Below are positions 26,977-35,900 of a DNA stretch of 64,000 nt, in pieces. Within the stretch, counting starts at the first letter, position 1; each line of letters starts with the position of its first letter. Position numbers and translations under genes: made by a program. This DNA is from Exiguobacterium acetylicum (lineage in GTDB: Bacteria > Bacillota > Bacilli > Exiguobacteriales > Exiguobacteriaceae): contig NZ_CP082333.1 of the NCBI RefSeq assembly GCF_019890935.1, positions 1,824,001 through 1,888,000 on the forward strand, in the 5' to 3' direction. A model generated the notes under the pieces. It had not been told where the DNA came from. It searched no databases and saw nothing but the letters and a program-made list of their open reading frames with translations.

Positions 26977-27070
26977 TTTTAATATAGGCTAAACAGCCCC
27001 CTCGATACCATCGTACCAAAATTATATGAAAAGTCAAAAAATTCCGGTAAATATTTGCGGTTTTTTTCGA

Positions 27071-27100
27071 GAAAAAAACATCTCCATTTTCGGGAGATGT
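27071..27100 (-). terminator. Terminator of the YteA-like gene
   Basis: The stem ACATCTCC / GGAGATGT reads into seven T on the minus strand. Confidence 0.8.
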
Positions 27101-27108
27101 TTTGCCGG

Positions 27109-27633
27109 TCAAGACCGTGTCGGGTCAATTCCGTCTTCTTGGTCAGACGGTGTATCGGAACTACCGAAATCACTCACTTTCGAGAATCCATCCGTATCAC
27201 CGTCGATGTCTTTCCCGCGGGCTGTGACAGATGGGTCCAGTACATCTTCTTCACTTGGTCGCGAATTCGGATCGTTCTCGTTTTGTTCTGCCTCTTCTTT
27301 TGCATGCTTGATACATAATAGCGTTTCCGGAATGATATCAAGACGTTCAATCTCAATCTCTTTTCCACAGACTTCGCAAATACCGTACGTCCCGTCCTCG
27401 ATCGCTTTTAGGGCACGATCCACATCAGAGAGCATATCCTCTTGCATGTCCGTGATCGCTTGATCGCGTTCGCGCAAGAACAATTCATCGCCGGAATCGG
27501 CAGGGTGATTATCGTAACTCGACAATTCACCTTCATCGTAATCCGTATCGCGTTGTTCGATGTTTGATGTCGTCTTTTCTTTTTCCTTTAATAATCGTTG
27601 CTTGAATTCTTCCGTCTGTTGTTTAGATAACAT
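27109..27633 (-). CDS. TraR/DksA zinc-finger protein, YteA type
   Basis: A 174-residue protein. Residues 1-75 form a charged helical hairpin (KQQTEEFKQRLLKEKEKT); then comes GTYGICEVCGKEIEIERLD with a zinc finger at residues about 85-110 (CEVC ... CIKH, so three Cys and one His as in YteA relatives). The C-terminal 60 residues are acidic and probably disordered. YteA proteins are often labelled sporulation proteins, but the family occurs in non-sporulating Bacilli too. No DksA-like role on RNA polymerase can be claimed. Monocistronic. Confidence 0.82.
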   Translation of the reverse strand: MLSKQQTEEFKQRLLKEKEKTTSNIEQRDTDYDEGELSSYDNHPADSGDELFLRERDQAITDMQEDMLSDVDRALKAIEDGTYGICEVCGKEIEIERLDIIPETLLCIKHAKEEAEQNENDPNSRPSEEDVLDPSVTARGKDIDGDTDGFSKVSDFGSSDTPSDQEDGIDPTRS

Positions 27634-27701
27634 GATTGTTCGACTCCCCTTCGTTAGAACCTCTGTTAAGAATGTAGCCTATTCGAAGAAGAGTTAAACC
27701 A

Positions 27702-28499
27702 TCACGAACACTTATAAGAACGAATTGATCCATGAAGATCACAGATGACCGTCATGCATTCATTCCCATCGTTAAAACAAATCTGATGTGATCGTCCGTT
27801 CTTGGATGTCGTGATGTCATCAATCCACAGTTGCGAAGCATCTGCCGAAGACAGCATCGCAATTTTGTCACGAATCATGAATAAATCAAACGGTAACAGA
27901 TTCAAGGATTGAATCGTCAAACCATGTTTACGGAAGAGTGGATCAAGCTGATATTGCGAAAGACTATACAAACACTTCTCGGCCCCACCAATCAACAACT
28001 GAATCGAATGGGAAGGTTCATGACTATCGATGCGCTCTTTATGCAGGATGATTCGCCCTCGAACTCCAGACTCATTGAAAATTCGTTGCGTATCCTCTTG
28101 TGACAGGCGTGGTCCGCCTTCCTTGACCTTTAAGACGATGTGAGCGAATTCCGCGAAATCCGGTTTTCCGATTTCAAGCGCTGGGATATGACGGACTTCT
28201 TCACGTTCAATGATTTCAATCAAGTCACGCTCGACTTGGACACTGACCGTATCTGTTGAAAAGACACGGACGTCGATCACGAATTGATCAAGTACCGCAT
28301 TTACTTCGATCGTATACGTCAAATCAAGATTTTTTTCTTGTTCAACCAACAAACGATTCAAGATGAGTTGATGCAATAAATGGACTGGTGTACGTGAAGA
28401 AAACTGACTCGAATAAATCAAATGTTTTGGTCCGGTTCCTTTTGTTGCTTTCGGTCGTGCTCCGTTTAATCTATATACGTTCACTTTATAATTCAACAT
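27702..28499 (-). CDS. Protein of unknown function (265 aa)
   Basis: A 265-residue soluble protein without signal peptide, membrane helix or motif I recognise. It looks like alternating beta strands and amphipathic helices; Cys occur only in the C-terminal part (GGAEKCLYS, NDGNECMTVICDLHG and a final KCS). ATG at 28499 has AGAAGGTGAT in front; the longer frame to 28613 begins in AT-rich sequence with no ribosome binding site. It is flanked by a large AT-rich gap (28500-28690) holding only probable promoter sequence. Expression as a single gene is likely. Confidence 0.6.
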   Translation of the reverse strand: MLNYKVNVYRLNGARPKATKGTGPKHLIYSSQFSSRTPVHLLHQLILNRLLVEQEKNLDLTYTIEVNAVLDQFVIDVRVFSTDTVSVQVERDLIEIIEREEVRHIPALEIGKPDFAEFAHIVLKVKEGGPRLSQEDTQRIFNESGVRGRIILHKERIDSHEPSHSIQLLIGGAEKCLYSLSQYQLDPLFRKHGLTIQSLNLLPFDLFMIRDKIAMLSSADASQLWIDDITTSKNGRSHQICFNDGNECMTVICDLHGSIRSYKCS

Positions 28500-28689
28500 A
28501 TGATCACCTTCTCTTACCTGAAAAATCGGAATAGAGATGTTCCGTTCATATAGCGTACAATGTATTTTAATCGTTAAATATTCGTTTTCGAATATTCCAA
28601 ATTTAATATACAAATTGTAATCAAATTATGATAGAAGAATTTCAAAAACTGGTTATTTCGATGACGATGCGCTACATGTTATTTGAAAT

Positions 28690-28723
28690 ACAAAACCACC
28701 CTTCACGTGACGTGAAAGGTGGT
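28690..28723 (-). terminator. Terminator of the mtlAFD operon
   Basis: The stem CCACCcTTCACG / CGTGAAaGGTGG reads into TTTTG on the minus strand, 15 bp past mtlD. Confidence 0.75.
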
Positions 28724-28737
28724 GCGCACACTTATTC

Positions 28738-29880
28738 TCAAGCAATCGAATTGACTTGTTGTTGCATTGCTTCATAATGTTCAATGATTCGAGATCCAAG
28801 TGGATCCGTTGCTGACAGTTTTAGGTATGCGTTTAACGCATCTTCAATTCCATGTTTCGTGATATACGCATTCAATTCAAAAGATTCTGAATCATTCGGA
28901 TCGAAATAGGTTAGAGCTGCTGCGATCCCACGTGCTAATCCATCTGCTTCAATCCCACGCTCCATCAATTCCTTCGCTGGTTTGACGAGTCGGTCACTTG
29001 GACTCAGTTTACGAATCGGTGAGCGAGCGACACGTATGATTTCATCATGAATCCGCGGGTTTTCAAAGCGTTTCATATTCTTTTGGATATACGCACTATG
29101 GTCGACCGGATTAAAGCCGTACTTTTCAAGTAACAACCACCCTGTTTCGTAAAGTGCTGTCTGGACACCACGACGGATGCGTGGATCCGTTAGACTTTCA
29201 GCAATCGTCTCTTTACGGAACAGTGCTCCGAGGTACGAAGCAATCGCATGTCCCGTGTTGACGGTAAACAGCTTTCGCTCAATGAACGGTTCGATGTTCT
29301 CGACATAGGTGACACCTTCGATCCGTGGATAGGCTTCCGGTAGTCCAGTCGTCTCAATCACCCATTCAAAGAATTCTTCCACTTCGACGTACAACGGGTC
29401 TTCGTGATGTTGAAGCGGTACGATCCGGTCAACCGCTGCATTCGGGAAATACCAGTTCTCCGCTACGGGGTGATGTTTCGCTACCTCTGCTTGTAAGTGT
29501 TTTGACCCACCGATCATGTTCTCACACGCAATGACGTAGACAGGTGTCTGTTGATCACGTTGACGTAACCCTTCCGCGATCAAAGGAGCTACTTTCGACA
29601 ACAAGCTCGGGCCAACAGCTGTTGTAATCACATCTGCATCGCGAATCGCTGCAATGACTTGATCCGGTTCAGATAAACTGTTGAGTGCTGTCACGCCGTT
29701 GACCCGTTCACGTCCTCCTTGTTCAGAGGCATAACCTACTTCGTAGGTTTGTCTCGTTTTTAATGCATCGACGACCGTCGTATTGACATCTACGAAACAG
29801 ACTTCGTAACCCGTCTTGACGAGTTGTAACCCGATGAACCCACGTCCGATGTTACCGGCACCAAAATGGATGGCTTTCAT
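28738..29880 (-). CDS. mtlD: Mannitol-1-phosphate 5-dehydrogenase
   Basis: A 380-residue cytosolic NAD enzyme converting mannitol-1-phosphate to fructose-6-phosphate. The Rossmann motif is at the very start (HFGAGNIGRGFIG). Other family marks are YVIACENMIGGSKHL, FPNAAVDRIVP, and KLFTVNTGHAIASYLG with the catalytic lysine. Its GGAGG site lies inside the end of mtlF, two bases separate the genes, and it closes the operon. Confidence 0.95.
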   Translation of the reverse strand: MKAIHFGAGNIGRGFIGLQLVKTGYEVCFVDVNTTVVDALKTRQTYEVGYASEQGGRERVNGVTALNSLSEPDQVIAAIRDADVITTAVGPSLLSKVAPLIAEGLRQRDQQTPVYVIACENMIGGSKHLQAEVAKHHPVAENWYFPNAAVDRIVPLQHHEDPLYVEVEEFFEWVIETTGLPEAYPRIEGVTYVENIEPFIERKLFTVNTGHAIASYLGALFRKETIAESLTDPRIRRGVQTALYETGWLLLEKYGFNPVDHSAYIQKNMKRFENPRIHDEIIRVARSPIRKLSPSDRLVKPAKELMERGIEADGLARGIAAALTYFDPNDSESFELNAYITKHGIEDALNAYLKLSATDPLGSRIIEHYEAMQQQVNSIA

Positions 29881-29882
29881 GG

Positions 29883-30320
29883 TTACACCTCCGCTGTCAA
29901 TAAGGCGATGATTTCTTCTTTTGACGTCGCTGCCACGATACGCTCGACGTTCTCCTCATCGGAGCAAATGACCGCGATATTCGATAGCAACTCGAGGTGT
30001 TCGTCCCCAACGCCAGCGATGCCGATGACGAGTCGTGCTTGTTCCGTTCCGAACGCTACGCCTTGCGGTACTTGTAGAATCGATAGTCCTGTTTTCTTGA
30101 CCTGCGATTTAGCCGACTCTGTTCCGTGTGGAATCGCGACATGGTTGCCGATGTAGACCGTTGATAAAGCGTGACGCTCCTGCATTGAATCGATATAACC
30201 CGCTTCGACATATCCGTGATCGACGAGGAGTTGACCGGCAGCCGTAATGGCTGCCGTCTCGTCTGCGAATTGTTGATCCAGTAGTACAAGTTCCGGTGAA
30301 AGGTTCATTGTCGTTGTCAT
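29883..30320 (-). CDS. mtlF: Mannitol PTS EIIA component
   Basis: A 145-residue cytosolic phosphocarrier that accepts phosphate from HPr and passes it to the EIIB domain of MtlA. The phosphorylated His lies in VAIPHGTES near residue 65; VYIGNH and LVIGIAGVGDEHLELL are family marks. ATG at 30320 follows CAAGGAGGAATAAAC; the longer frame back to 30416 overlaps mtlA and lacks a signal. EIIA is a separate gene here, not fused to MtlA. Confidence 0.94.
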   Translation of the reverse strand: MTTTMNLSPELVLLDQQFADETAAITAAGQLLVDHGYVEAGYIDSMQERHALSTVYIGNHVAIPHGTESAKSQVKKTGLSILQVPQGVAFGTEQARLVIGIAGVGDEHLELLSNIAVICSDEENVERIVAATSKEEIIALLTAEV

Positions 30321-30354
30321 GTTTATTCCTCCTTGAGTATCTCTATCTTTATTT

Positions 30355-31785
30355 TTAAGAAATCTTATTCCGTGCTGTTTCGATCTCATGGACAAGTTGA
30401 TCATAATATCCGGCATTCAGGAAATTATCGACTGATCGGTGTTCTGCCGTTGGGACCTGCTCCATTGCTCGCTCCGTCAAATCACGATGCGTGATGATCA
30501 GTTCAGCGTTTTGCGGCAATTGACTGATCGACGTATTCGTCACTTTGATCGGTAAGCCCGCTTTGTTGATTTTATTGCGAAGGACGGATGCCCCCATCGC
30601 ACTCGATCCCATACCAGCGTCACAAGCGAAAATGATATGTTCGACTTCTGCAAGTGGTTTAGCATCAGCTGAAACGAGTGTCGAGGCAATCGATTGTTTG
30701 CCTTTCATCGCACTGACGTTCGCGCTTGCTTCTTCAAGCGATGTCTCTTTTGCTTTGCTTGTTTTCAATAAGACAGTCGAGACAACGAATGTCACAGATG
30801 CTGAAACAAGGACACCAGCGATCAATCCGGCATAAGAGCCGCGGGATGCCATCGCAAGGACAGCGATGATACTACCTGGTGAAGCAGGTGCAACTAAACC
30901 GACATCAAATAGGACGAATGTGAGGATCCCACTCATACCACCTGCGATCATCGCAAGCAATAAGACCGGCTTCATCAAGACATATGGGAAGTAAATTTCG
31001 TGAATCCCACCGATGAACTGAATGAACGCAGCACCCGGTGCTGTTTTCTTTGCTGCACCAGAACCGAAGAAAGAGTAAGCGAGTAACAATCCGAGACCCG
31101 GACCTGGGTTGGCTTCGAGTAGGAACAGTACCGATTTTCCTGCTTCATTCACTTGATCGAGACCAAGAGGGCTTAAGATGCCGTGGTTGATGGCGTTATT
31201 TAAGAATAAAATTTTCGCTGGTTCGATGAACAAACTAGCAAGCGGTAATAAGTGAGCACTGACGATCGCACCAACTGCTGCAGCCATGATGTCGTCAAGA
31301 CCTGTCATGAGTGGTCCGAATAACTTGAACCCGCCGAGCATCAACAAACCACCAATGATTCCGACCGAGAAATTGTTGACGAGCATCTCGAGACCCGGTT
31401 TGACTTTTCCTTCGATCAACTGATCGAACTTTTTGATGACGTATCCGCCAAGTGGTCCCATGATCATGGCACCGAGGAACATCGGAATCTCTGTTCCGAC
31501 GATGACCCCCATCGTCGCGAGCGTCCCGACGACGCCCCCTCTGACGTCATGCATTAATTTCCCGCCTGTGTATCCGATTAGCAACGGTAAGAGATAGGTG
31601 ATCGTCGGACCGACGAGTTCACCGAGTTCCTTATTTGGTGCCCATCCAGTTGGGATGAACAGTGCAGTGATGATCCCCCAGGCGATGAATGCACCGATGT
31701 TCGGCATGACCATACCGCTTAAAAAGCTTCCGAACCGTTGAACTTGTACACGGATGCCCCGTGCTCCATTTTGAGCTGTCGCCAT
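30355..31785 (-). CDS. mtlA: Mannitol PTS EIICB permease
   Basis: A 476-residue membrane transporter that imports and phosphorylates mannitol. Residues 1-340 are the EIIC domain (RFGSFLSGMVMPNIGAFIAW, and the substrate region with GGIHEIYFPYVL). The C-terminal 95 residues are the EIIB domain with the phosphorylated Cys388 in IFACDAGMGSS. ATG at 31785 lies eight bases after GGAGG; the longer frame is not supported. A promoter, cre and a likely MtlR operator lie upstream. Confidence 0.95.
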   Translation of the reverse strand: MATAQNGARGIRVQVQRFGSFLSGMVMPNIGAFIAWGIITALFIPTGWAPNKELGELVGPTITYLLPLLIGYTGGKLMHDVRGGVVGTLATMGVIVGTEIPMFLGAMIMGPLGGYVIKKFDQLIEGKVKPGLEMLVNNFSVGIIGGLLMLGGFKLFGPLMTGLDDIMAAAVGAIVSAHLLPLASLFIEPAKILFLNNAINHGILSPLGLDQVNEAGKSVLFLLEANPGPGLGLLLAYSFFGSGAAKKTAPGAAFIQFIGGIHEIYFPYVLMKPVLLLAMIAGGMSGILTFVLFDVGLVAPASPGSIIAVLAMASRGSYAGLIAGVLVSASVTFVVSTVLLKTSKAKETSLEEASANVSAMKGKQSIASTLVSADAKPLAEVEHIIFACDAGMGSSAMGASVLRNKINKAGLPIKVTNTSISQLPQNAELIITHRDLTERAMEQVPTAEHRSVDNFLNAGYYDQLVHEIETARNKIS

Positions 31786-31842
31786 TGCGTTAGCCTCCAT
31801 TTCGTGTATGAATTGATAAGATGATTGCTTTGCTATGCCCTT

Positions 31843-31872
31843 ATTGTAAGAGCATTGCAAGCGCTTACTCAA
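31843..31872 (-). promoter_or_regulatory. Candidate mtlA promoter
   Basis: On the minus strand TTGAGT and TACAAT are 18 bp apart. The cre-like site fills the spacer, so CcpA would cover the promoter. Confidence 0.6.
31856..31869 (-). promoter_or_regulatory. cre-like site in the mtlA promoter
   Basis: On the minus strand AGTAAGCGCTTGCA carries the AAGCGCTT core of cre sites and differs from TGWAANCGNTNWCA at two defined positions. Its position between -35 and -10 suits glucose repression. Confidence 0.6.
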
Positions 31873-31891
31873 TCTTTCCTAGTTCAGTCTT

Positions 31892-31909
31892 TGTCCAAGA
31901 AGTTGGACA
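31892..31909. promoter_or_regulatory. Inverted repeat, probable MtlR operator
   Basis: TGTCCAA-GAAG-TTGGACA is a perfect 7-bp inverted repeat with 4-bp spacer, 19 bp upstream of the mtlA -35. MtlR activators bind such TTG-containing palindromes upstream of mtlA in other Bacilli; the assignment is by position. Confidence 0.6.
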
Positions 31910-31934
31910 TACTGGAAAGAAGCCTGCCTGACCT

Positions 31935-31977
31935 AAAAAATCCCTGTCACTTCAGGAATGGAGTGACAGGGATTTTT
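31935..31977 (-). terminator. Terminator of mtlR
   Basis: A perfect 16-bp stem AAAAATCCCTGTCACT / AGTGACAGGGATTTTT lies at the mtlR stop codon and isolates it from mtlA. Confidence 0.92.
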
Positions 31978-33989
31978 CAAGTGTGACCTAGGAATTGATC
32001 AATGACCGTTCGAAACGTTCGATTCAAAAGCAGACGTATCGTCTGTTCCTCCCCGAACTCGAATTGATCCATTTGTTCGGGACTCTCGATGATCGCAGCA
32101 CTGATCGAACTGAGTAATTCAAGTAGTTCATTCGAGGTCTCTTCCGGTGCGACCAAGACAAGGAGCCGTTCGACGGATTGTAACTGTTGATCCATCCCGA
32201 GTAAGTCGATCGGTTCAGGTAATTCAAAGATAAGAAATCCCCCTCGTTGAATCGTCGCATCGCGTCCGTGAAATAGCGCAAGCCGCGTTCCGGGAATACC
32301 GAGACCTGACATCTCATGACGACGTAACAATTGTCCAGAGAGCGAAATAGCTGATTTCGCTAATCCTTGCTCAACCATACGTGTACTGATCTCAAACAAG
32401 AGCGATTCAATCCCATCTCCCACCCGCTCTAACCGTTCCATTCGGAATCCGTCCGATACTTGAATGGACGATGCAACGAGCCGATGCAATTGCTCAAGAT
32501 CGAGCCATTCCGTTTTCGTCTTTCGCGGTGCCGGTTGAAAGGATTTAGGCAATGCGAGAATTAATTTCCGAATCCGTTCGACCTCATCCTGAGGAAGCAA
32601 CGGGTTGACGAGAAGATGTGGTGGGCGAATGTCAGGCAACGGCACAGTCGACAAAACGAAGTCGTACGAGTCGATTGGTAACCGTTCGATGCCAAACAGG
32701 GACGAGTTATCGATGTGCTCGAGTTCAGCGAATTCTTGCCGTAACCGGTTCATCAACAACTTCGAGGAACCGAGTCCAGCAGAGCAGACGACTAGAACAC
32801 GATACGGGAGTTTTGGTGTCGGTTTGCTGAGAACGGCACCGAAATGCATGACCCAAAATGCTAAATCTACGTCTTCAAATGTCGCATCGGTGAAGATCGA
32901 CAGTGCTGCTTGTTTGACCGCATCAAACAAGCGCGGATATTCCCGTTCAATTTGTTTGATGACATAGGACGGATTGACGCTATTTTGACGGGTGTACGAT
33001 TGAATATGCGAGACGAGTCCGCGTTCTAGCGCATGATCCTTCGTAAAGTTCGTTCCATATAGTAAGGAGACATGCTCAATCAATCGTTTTACACGAAGGC
33101 GCGTGACGAGTTCTTCCGTATCTCCTGCGTCCGATTGAAAGAAAGCACGCAATTCTTCTGATAACCATTGGCGTTCGGCAATCGACAACGTGTCAGGTAA
33201 TCGCTCTTCGACGCGTTCCACCCATTTGAGGATTTCGACCGGATACGCTTTTAACTCGTAACGCATCGGAAACTGCTCTTTGCGTAACGCTTGTAAAGCT
33301 AAGCTGAGTGTCGCACGCATGATTTGTCGGTCATTGAGACGCCCTTCTTTCGTCAATGGCGCTATGACCGCGTACGCTTGATTGATCATCTCAAGCCAGG
33401 ATGTTCGATTCATGCGTAACAGATGAGGTAATTGCCCAGCGTCGCCTTGTAACAACCGATAGAAAGCGAGAACATCCCATTGCGTAAAGATCAATGAAAT
33501 CAGTAAACGGCGTTTGTTGATTTCTTCGCCGATGACTTCGGCACCAATCCCTTTTTTGCGCTTGATTTCAAGGTCATATTGTAGAAACCACTCATCAATC
33601 CGCTCTAAATCCTGGCTAACCGTGCTCGGAGCCACATACATCGCATGGGCGATTGCCTGTAATTTGACCATCCCTTCTTCTTGTAGTAGCCGATACGCTA
33701 ACTCGACTTGGCGATCTTCAGCGTTCGGTAATTGTTTATGTGACAACAAGAGTTGGTCCCGTAATGCATGTTTGGCTTCGTCCGTTCCCTCAATTAAGAG
33801 ACCTCTGCCGCGAACATATGTCAAACGCAAATCATGATCTTCTAAAGACTGGGCAAGACGATCGCGTTCACGTTGAATCGTTCGTTCCGATGTCTCGAGC
33901 GTTTCCGCAATCTCTTGTATTTGAACAGGTTCCTCGCGTGATAAGAGGAAAAATAAGATATCATGTTCCCGTGGTGTAAATTCAGTCAT
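31977..33989 (-). CDS. mtlR: PTS-controlled mannitol operon activator
   Basis: A 670-residue multidomain activator. N-terminal HTH domains cover residues 1-120 (LETSERTIQRERDRL), then two PRD domains whose histidines are phosphorylated by HPr or EIIB. An EIIB-like domain carries Cys402 in VVCSAGLGSSKLL, and a C-terminal EIIA-like domain (about 520-665) has its His in TRLALFHGRD. This is the standard MtlR layout. It overlaps the upstream EIIB gene by eight bases, so both come from one mRNA. The targets are presumably mtlAFD just downstream. Confidence 0.93.
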   Translation of the reverse strand: MTEFTPREHDILFFLLSREEPVQIQEIAETLETSERTIQRERDRLAQSLEDHDLRLTYVRGRGLLIEGTDEAKHALRDQLLLSHKQLPNAEDRQVELAYRLLQEEGMVKLQAIAHAMYVAPSTVSQDLERIDEWFLQYDLEIKRKKGIGAEVIGEEINKRRLLISLIFTQWDVLAFYRLLQGDAGQLPHLLRMNRTSWLEMINQAYAVIAPLTKEGRLNDRQIMRATLSLALQALRKEQFPMRYELKAYPVEILKWVERVEERLPDTLSIAERQWLSEELRAFFQSDAGDTEELVTRLRVKRLIEHVSLLYGTNFTKDHALERGLVSHIQSYTRQNSVNPSYVIKQIEREYPRLFDAVKQAALSIFTDATFEDVDLAFWVMHFGAVLSKPTPKLPYRVLVVCSAGLGSSKLLMNRLRQEFAELEHIDNSSLFGIERLPIDSYDFVLSTVPLPDIRPPHLLVNPLLPQDEVERIRKLILALPKSFQPAPRKTKTEWLDLEQLHRLVASSIQVSDGFRMERLERVGDGIESLLFEISTRMVEQGLAKSAISLSGQLLRRHEMSGLGIPGTRLALFHGRDATIQRGGFLIFELPEPIDLLGMDQQLQSVERLLVLVAPEETSNELLELLSSISAAIIESPEQMDQFEFGEEQTIRLLLNRTFRTVIDQFLGHT

Positions 33990-34275
33990 GCAGCCTCACT
34001 CTTTTCTGCCAAGATTCGAGGATGACGTCATATGCAGTCGGATCAAGAATCCGCTCGACGGCATGAACAGTACAATGCGCTTTCCATACGTGTCGATGGA
34101 CGAGTTGTGCCTCTCCAACGATAAAAGATGCCTGATTAGGAAGGTCTACGATTCGACATGTCTTGACGTCCGTCGTAATCCCGCAACCAAGTAAGCGCTT
34201 TCTTAAAATCGTAGCTCCCATGACACTACTTGCCATTCCACTCTCGCATACGAAATAGATGATTTCTGGATTCAT
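33982..34275 (-). CDS. Free-standing mannitol-type PTS EIIB domain protein
   Basis: A 97-residue soluble protein matching the EIIB domain of MtlA in layout. The active-site Cys10 lies in FVCESGMASSVMGATILRKRL (shown as FVCESGMASS, VMGATILRKR), parallel to MtlA IFACDAGMGSS followed by GASVLRNK. It has no membrane part. AAGAGGAGG precedes ATG. It is translationally coupled to mtlR. In B. subtilis and Geobacillus MtlR is controlled by MtlA's EIIB, so this small protein may act as a dedicated signalling partner of MtlR instead of a transport component. That role is inferred. Confidence 0.85.
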   Translation of the reverse strand: MNPEIIYFVCESGMASSVMGATILRKRLLGCGITTDVKTCRIVDLPNQASFIVGEAQLVHRHVWKAHCTVHAVERILDPTAYDVILESWQKRVRLHD

Positions 34276-34384
34276 CCGTCATACCTCCTCTTCATTTTAT
34301 AAGAATAGCAGAAATATTTTCGGTGTTTCACCTTGAAACAAAATCAATAGTTATTTTCGAACTGGCAGATTTCTTTGCCAAACA

Positions 34385-34423
34385 CAAAAAAGCCTGGATT
34401 TCCGATGTTGCCAGAAAATCCAG
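34385..34423 (-). terminator. Terminator of the gltBD operon
   Basis: The stem CCTGGATTT / AAATCCAG reads into TTTTTTG on the minus strand. Confidence 0.8.
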
Positions 34424-34433
34424 ACGATGTGAT

Positions 34434-35900
34434 TTAGCCGGTTTGTTGCATTGCTTTTAAATATTGTCCAACGGCTTCTGCTACTTCACGACCTTCGCGA
34501 ATCGCCCAGACGATCAATGATTGACCACGTCTTGCGTCACCTGCGGCAAATACGCCTGGTCGGTTCGTCGCGTAACGTGTCGTCTTGATTTTCCCGCGTT
34601 CCGAGGCGACTGCTAAATGTTCGAGTACATTCTCTTCGACACCACTGAATCCGATGGCGATCCAGACTTGATCGACCGGGAAGTAACGATCGCTCCCTTC
34701 GATCTCCTCGAAGATCACTGCTCCCGATTCATTTTTTGTTTTCGTCGTCTGAATCGTCCAGACACCAGTGACTTGCCCGGATTCACTTGTCGTGAATCGC
34801 TTGATCGCGATCAAATATTCACGAGGATCCCGACCGAATTGTTGCAATGCTTCTGCGTACCCATAATCGATGGAGTAGAGTGACGGTGTATCGGGCCACA
34901 TGTTTCCTGCTGCACGCGTCGTTCCCGGTTGTTCATGTTTACCGAATTGGACGACGGAACGACAACGTTGACGGAGTGCTGTTGCCACACAGTCTGCTCC
35001 GGTATCGCCTCCACCGATGACGAGAATATCTTTATCTTTTGCGTCATGATCAGCAGACAACGGTTCTTGCGAGAGCACGTGACGTGTCACCCCTGTCAAA
35101 TAATCCATCGCATAACCAACTCCACGCGTTGGCGCGTCCATCAATTTGCGTGGTTCCGTCGCGCCGACACATAAGATGACGGCGTCATACTCCGCTTCAA
35201 GTGTCTCGAGAGTGATATCTGCGCCGATTGTGACGTTCGTCCGGAAGTGGATCCCTTCTGCTTCCAGCAAATCAACACGGCGCTGTACGACCTCTTTATC
35301 GAGTTTCATGGCTGGTATACCGTACGTGAGTAAACCGCCAATCCGATCTTCCCGCTCGTAGACCGTCACTTGGTGACCGACTTGATTCAGCTGATCGGCA
35401 GCCGCAAGACCAGCAGGACCAGATCCAACGATGGCAATCGAACGTGTCGATCGTATTGCTGGAATACGGGGCACGACCCATCCTTTTTCAAAGCCGATGT
35501 CGATGATCGTCCGTTCGATATCTTTGATCGCGACCGCAGGTTCATGAATCGACAACGTACACGATCCTTCACATGGCGCCGGGCAGACGCGACCCGTGAA
35601 TTCTGGGAAATTGTTCGTCTCAAGCAATCGATCGAGTGCCTCTTGAAAACGTCCTTCTTCTACGAGCAAGTTCCATTCTGGAATCAAGTTATAGACTGGA
35701 CAACCAATTTTCACTTGATCAAATACTTCCCCCACATGGCAAAACGGAGTGCCACAATCCATACATCGACTAGCTTGTTGACTCGCTTCTGCTTCCGTCA
35801 AAGCCGTCTTATATTCCTTAAAATCTCCCACTCGTTCGCTTGGATGTCGTTCCGTCCCACCCGAACGAGCAACTGTCATGAATTGATCGCGTCGTTTCAT
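34434..35900 (-). CDS. gltD: Glutamate synthase small subunit
   Basis: A 488-residue flavoprotein that passes electrons from NADPH to the large subunit. The N-terminal ferredoxin-like domain holds cysteines in ASRCMDCGTPFCH, GCPVYNLIPEWN and CPAPCEGSCTL. FAD binds at IVGSGPAGLAAADQL near residue 150 and NADPH at ILVIGGGDTGADCV near 290. A C-terminal FAD motif is AAGDARRGQSLIVWAI. It begins in a four-base overlap with the gltB stop. Confidence 0.95.
   Translation of the reverse strand: MKRRDQFMTVARSGGTERHPSERVGDFKEYKTALTEAEASQQASRCMDCGTPFCHVGEVFDQVKIGCPVYNLIPEWNLLVEEGRFQEALDRLLETNNFPEFTGRVCPAPCEGSCTLSIHEPAVAIKDIERTIIDIGFEKGWVVPRIPAIRSTRSIAIVGSGPAGLAAADQLNQVGHQVTVYEREDRIGGLLTYGIPAMKLDKEVVQRRVDLLEAEGIHFRTNVTIGADITLETLEAEYDAVILCVGATEPRKLMDAPTRGVGYAMDYLTGVTRHVLSQEPLSADHDAKDKDILVIGGGDTGADCVATALRQRCRSVVQFGKHEQPGTTRAAGNMWPDTPSLYSIDYGYAEALQQFGRDPREYLIAIKRFTTSESGQVTGVWTIQTTKTKNESGAVIFEEIEGSDRYFPVDQVWIAIGFSGVEENVLEHLAVASERGKIKTTRYATNRPGVFAAGDARRGQSLIVWAIREGREVAEAVGQYLKAMQQTG

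Noticed and set aside
34190-34203. cre-like AGTAAGCGCTTTCT inside the orphan EIIB gene
   Set aside because: Both terminal consensus bases are wrong and it is within coding sequence; the central AAGCGCTT alone is weak evidence.
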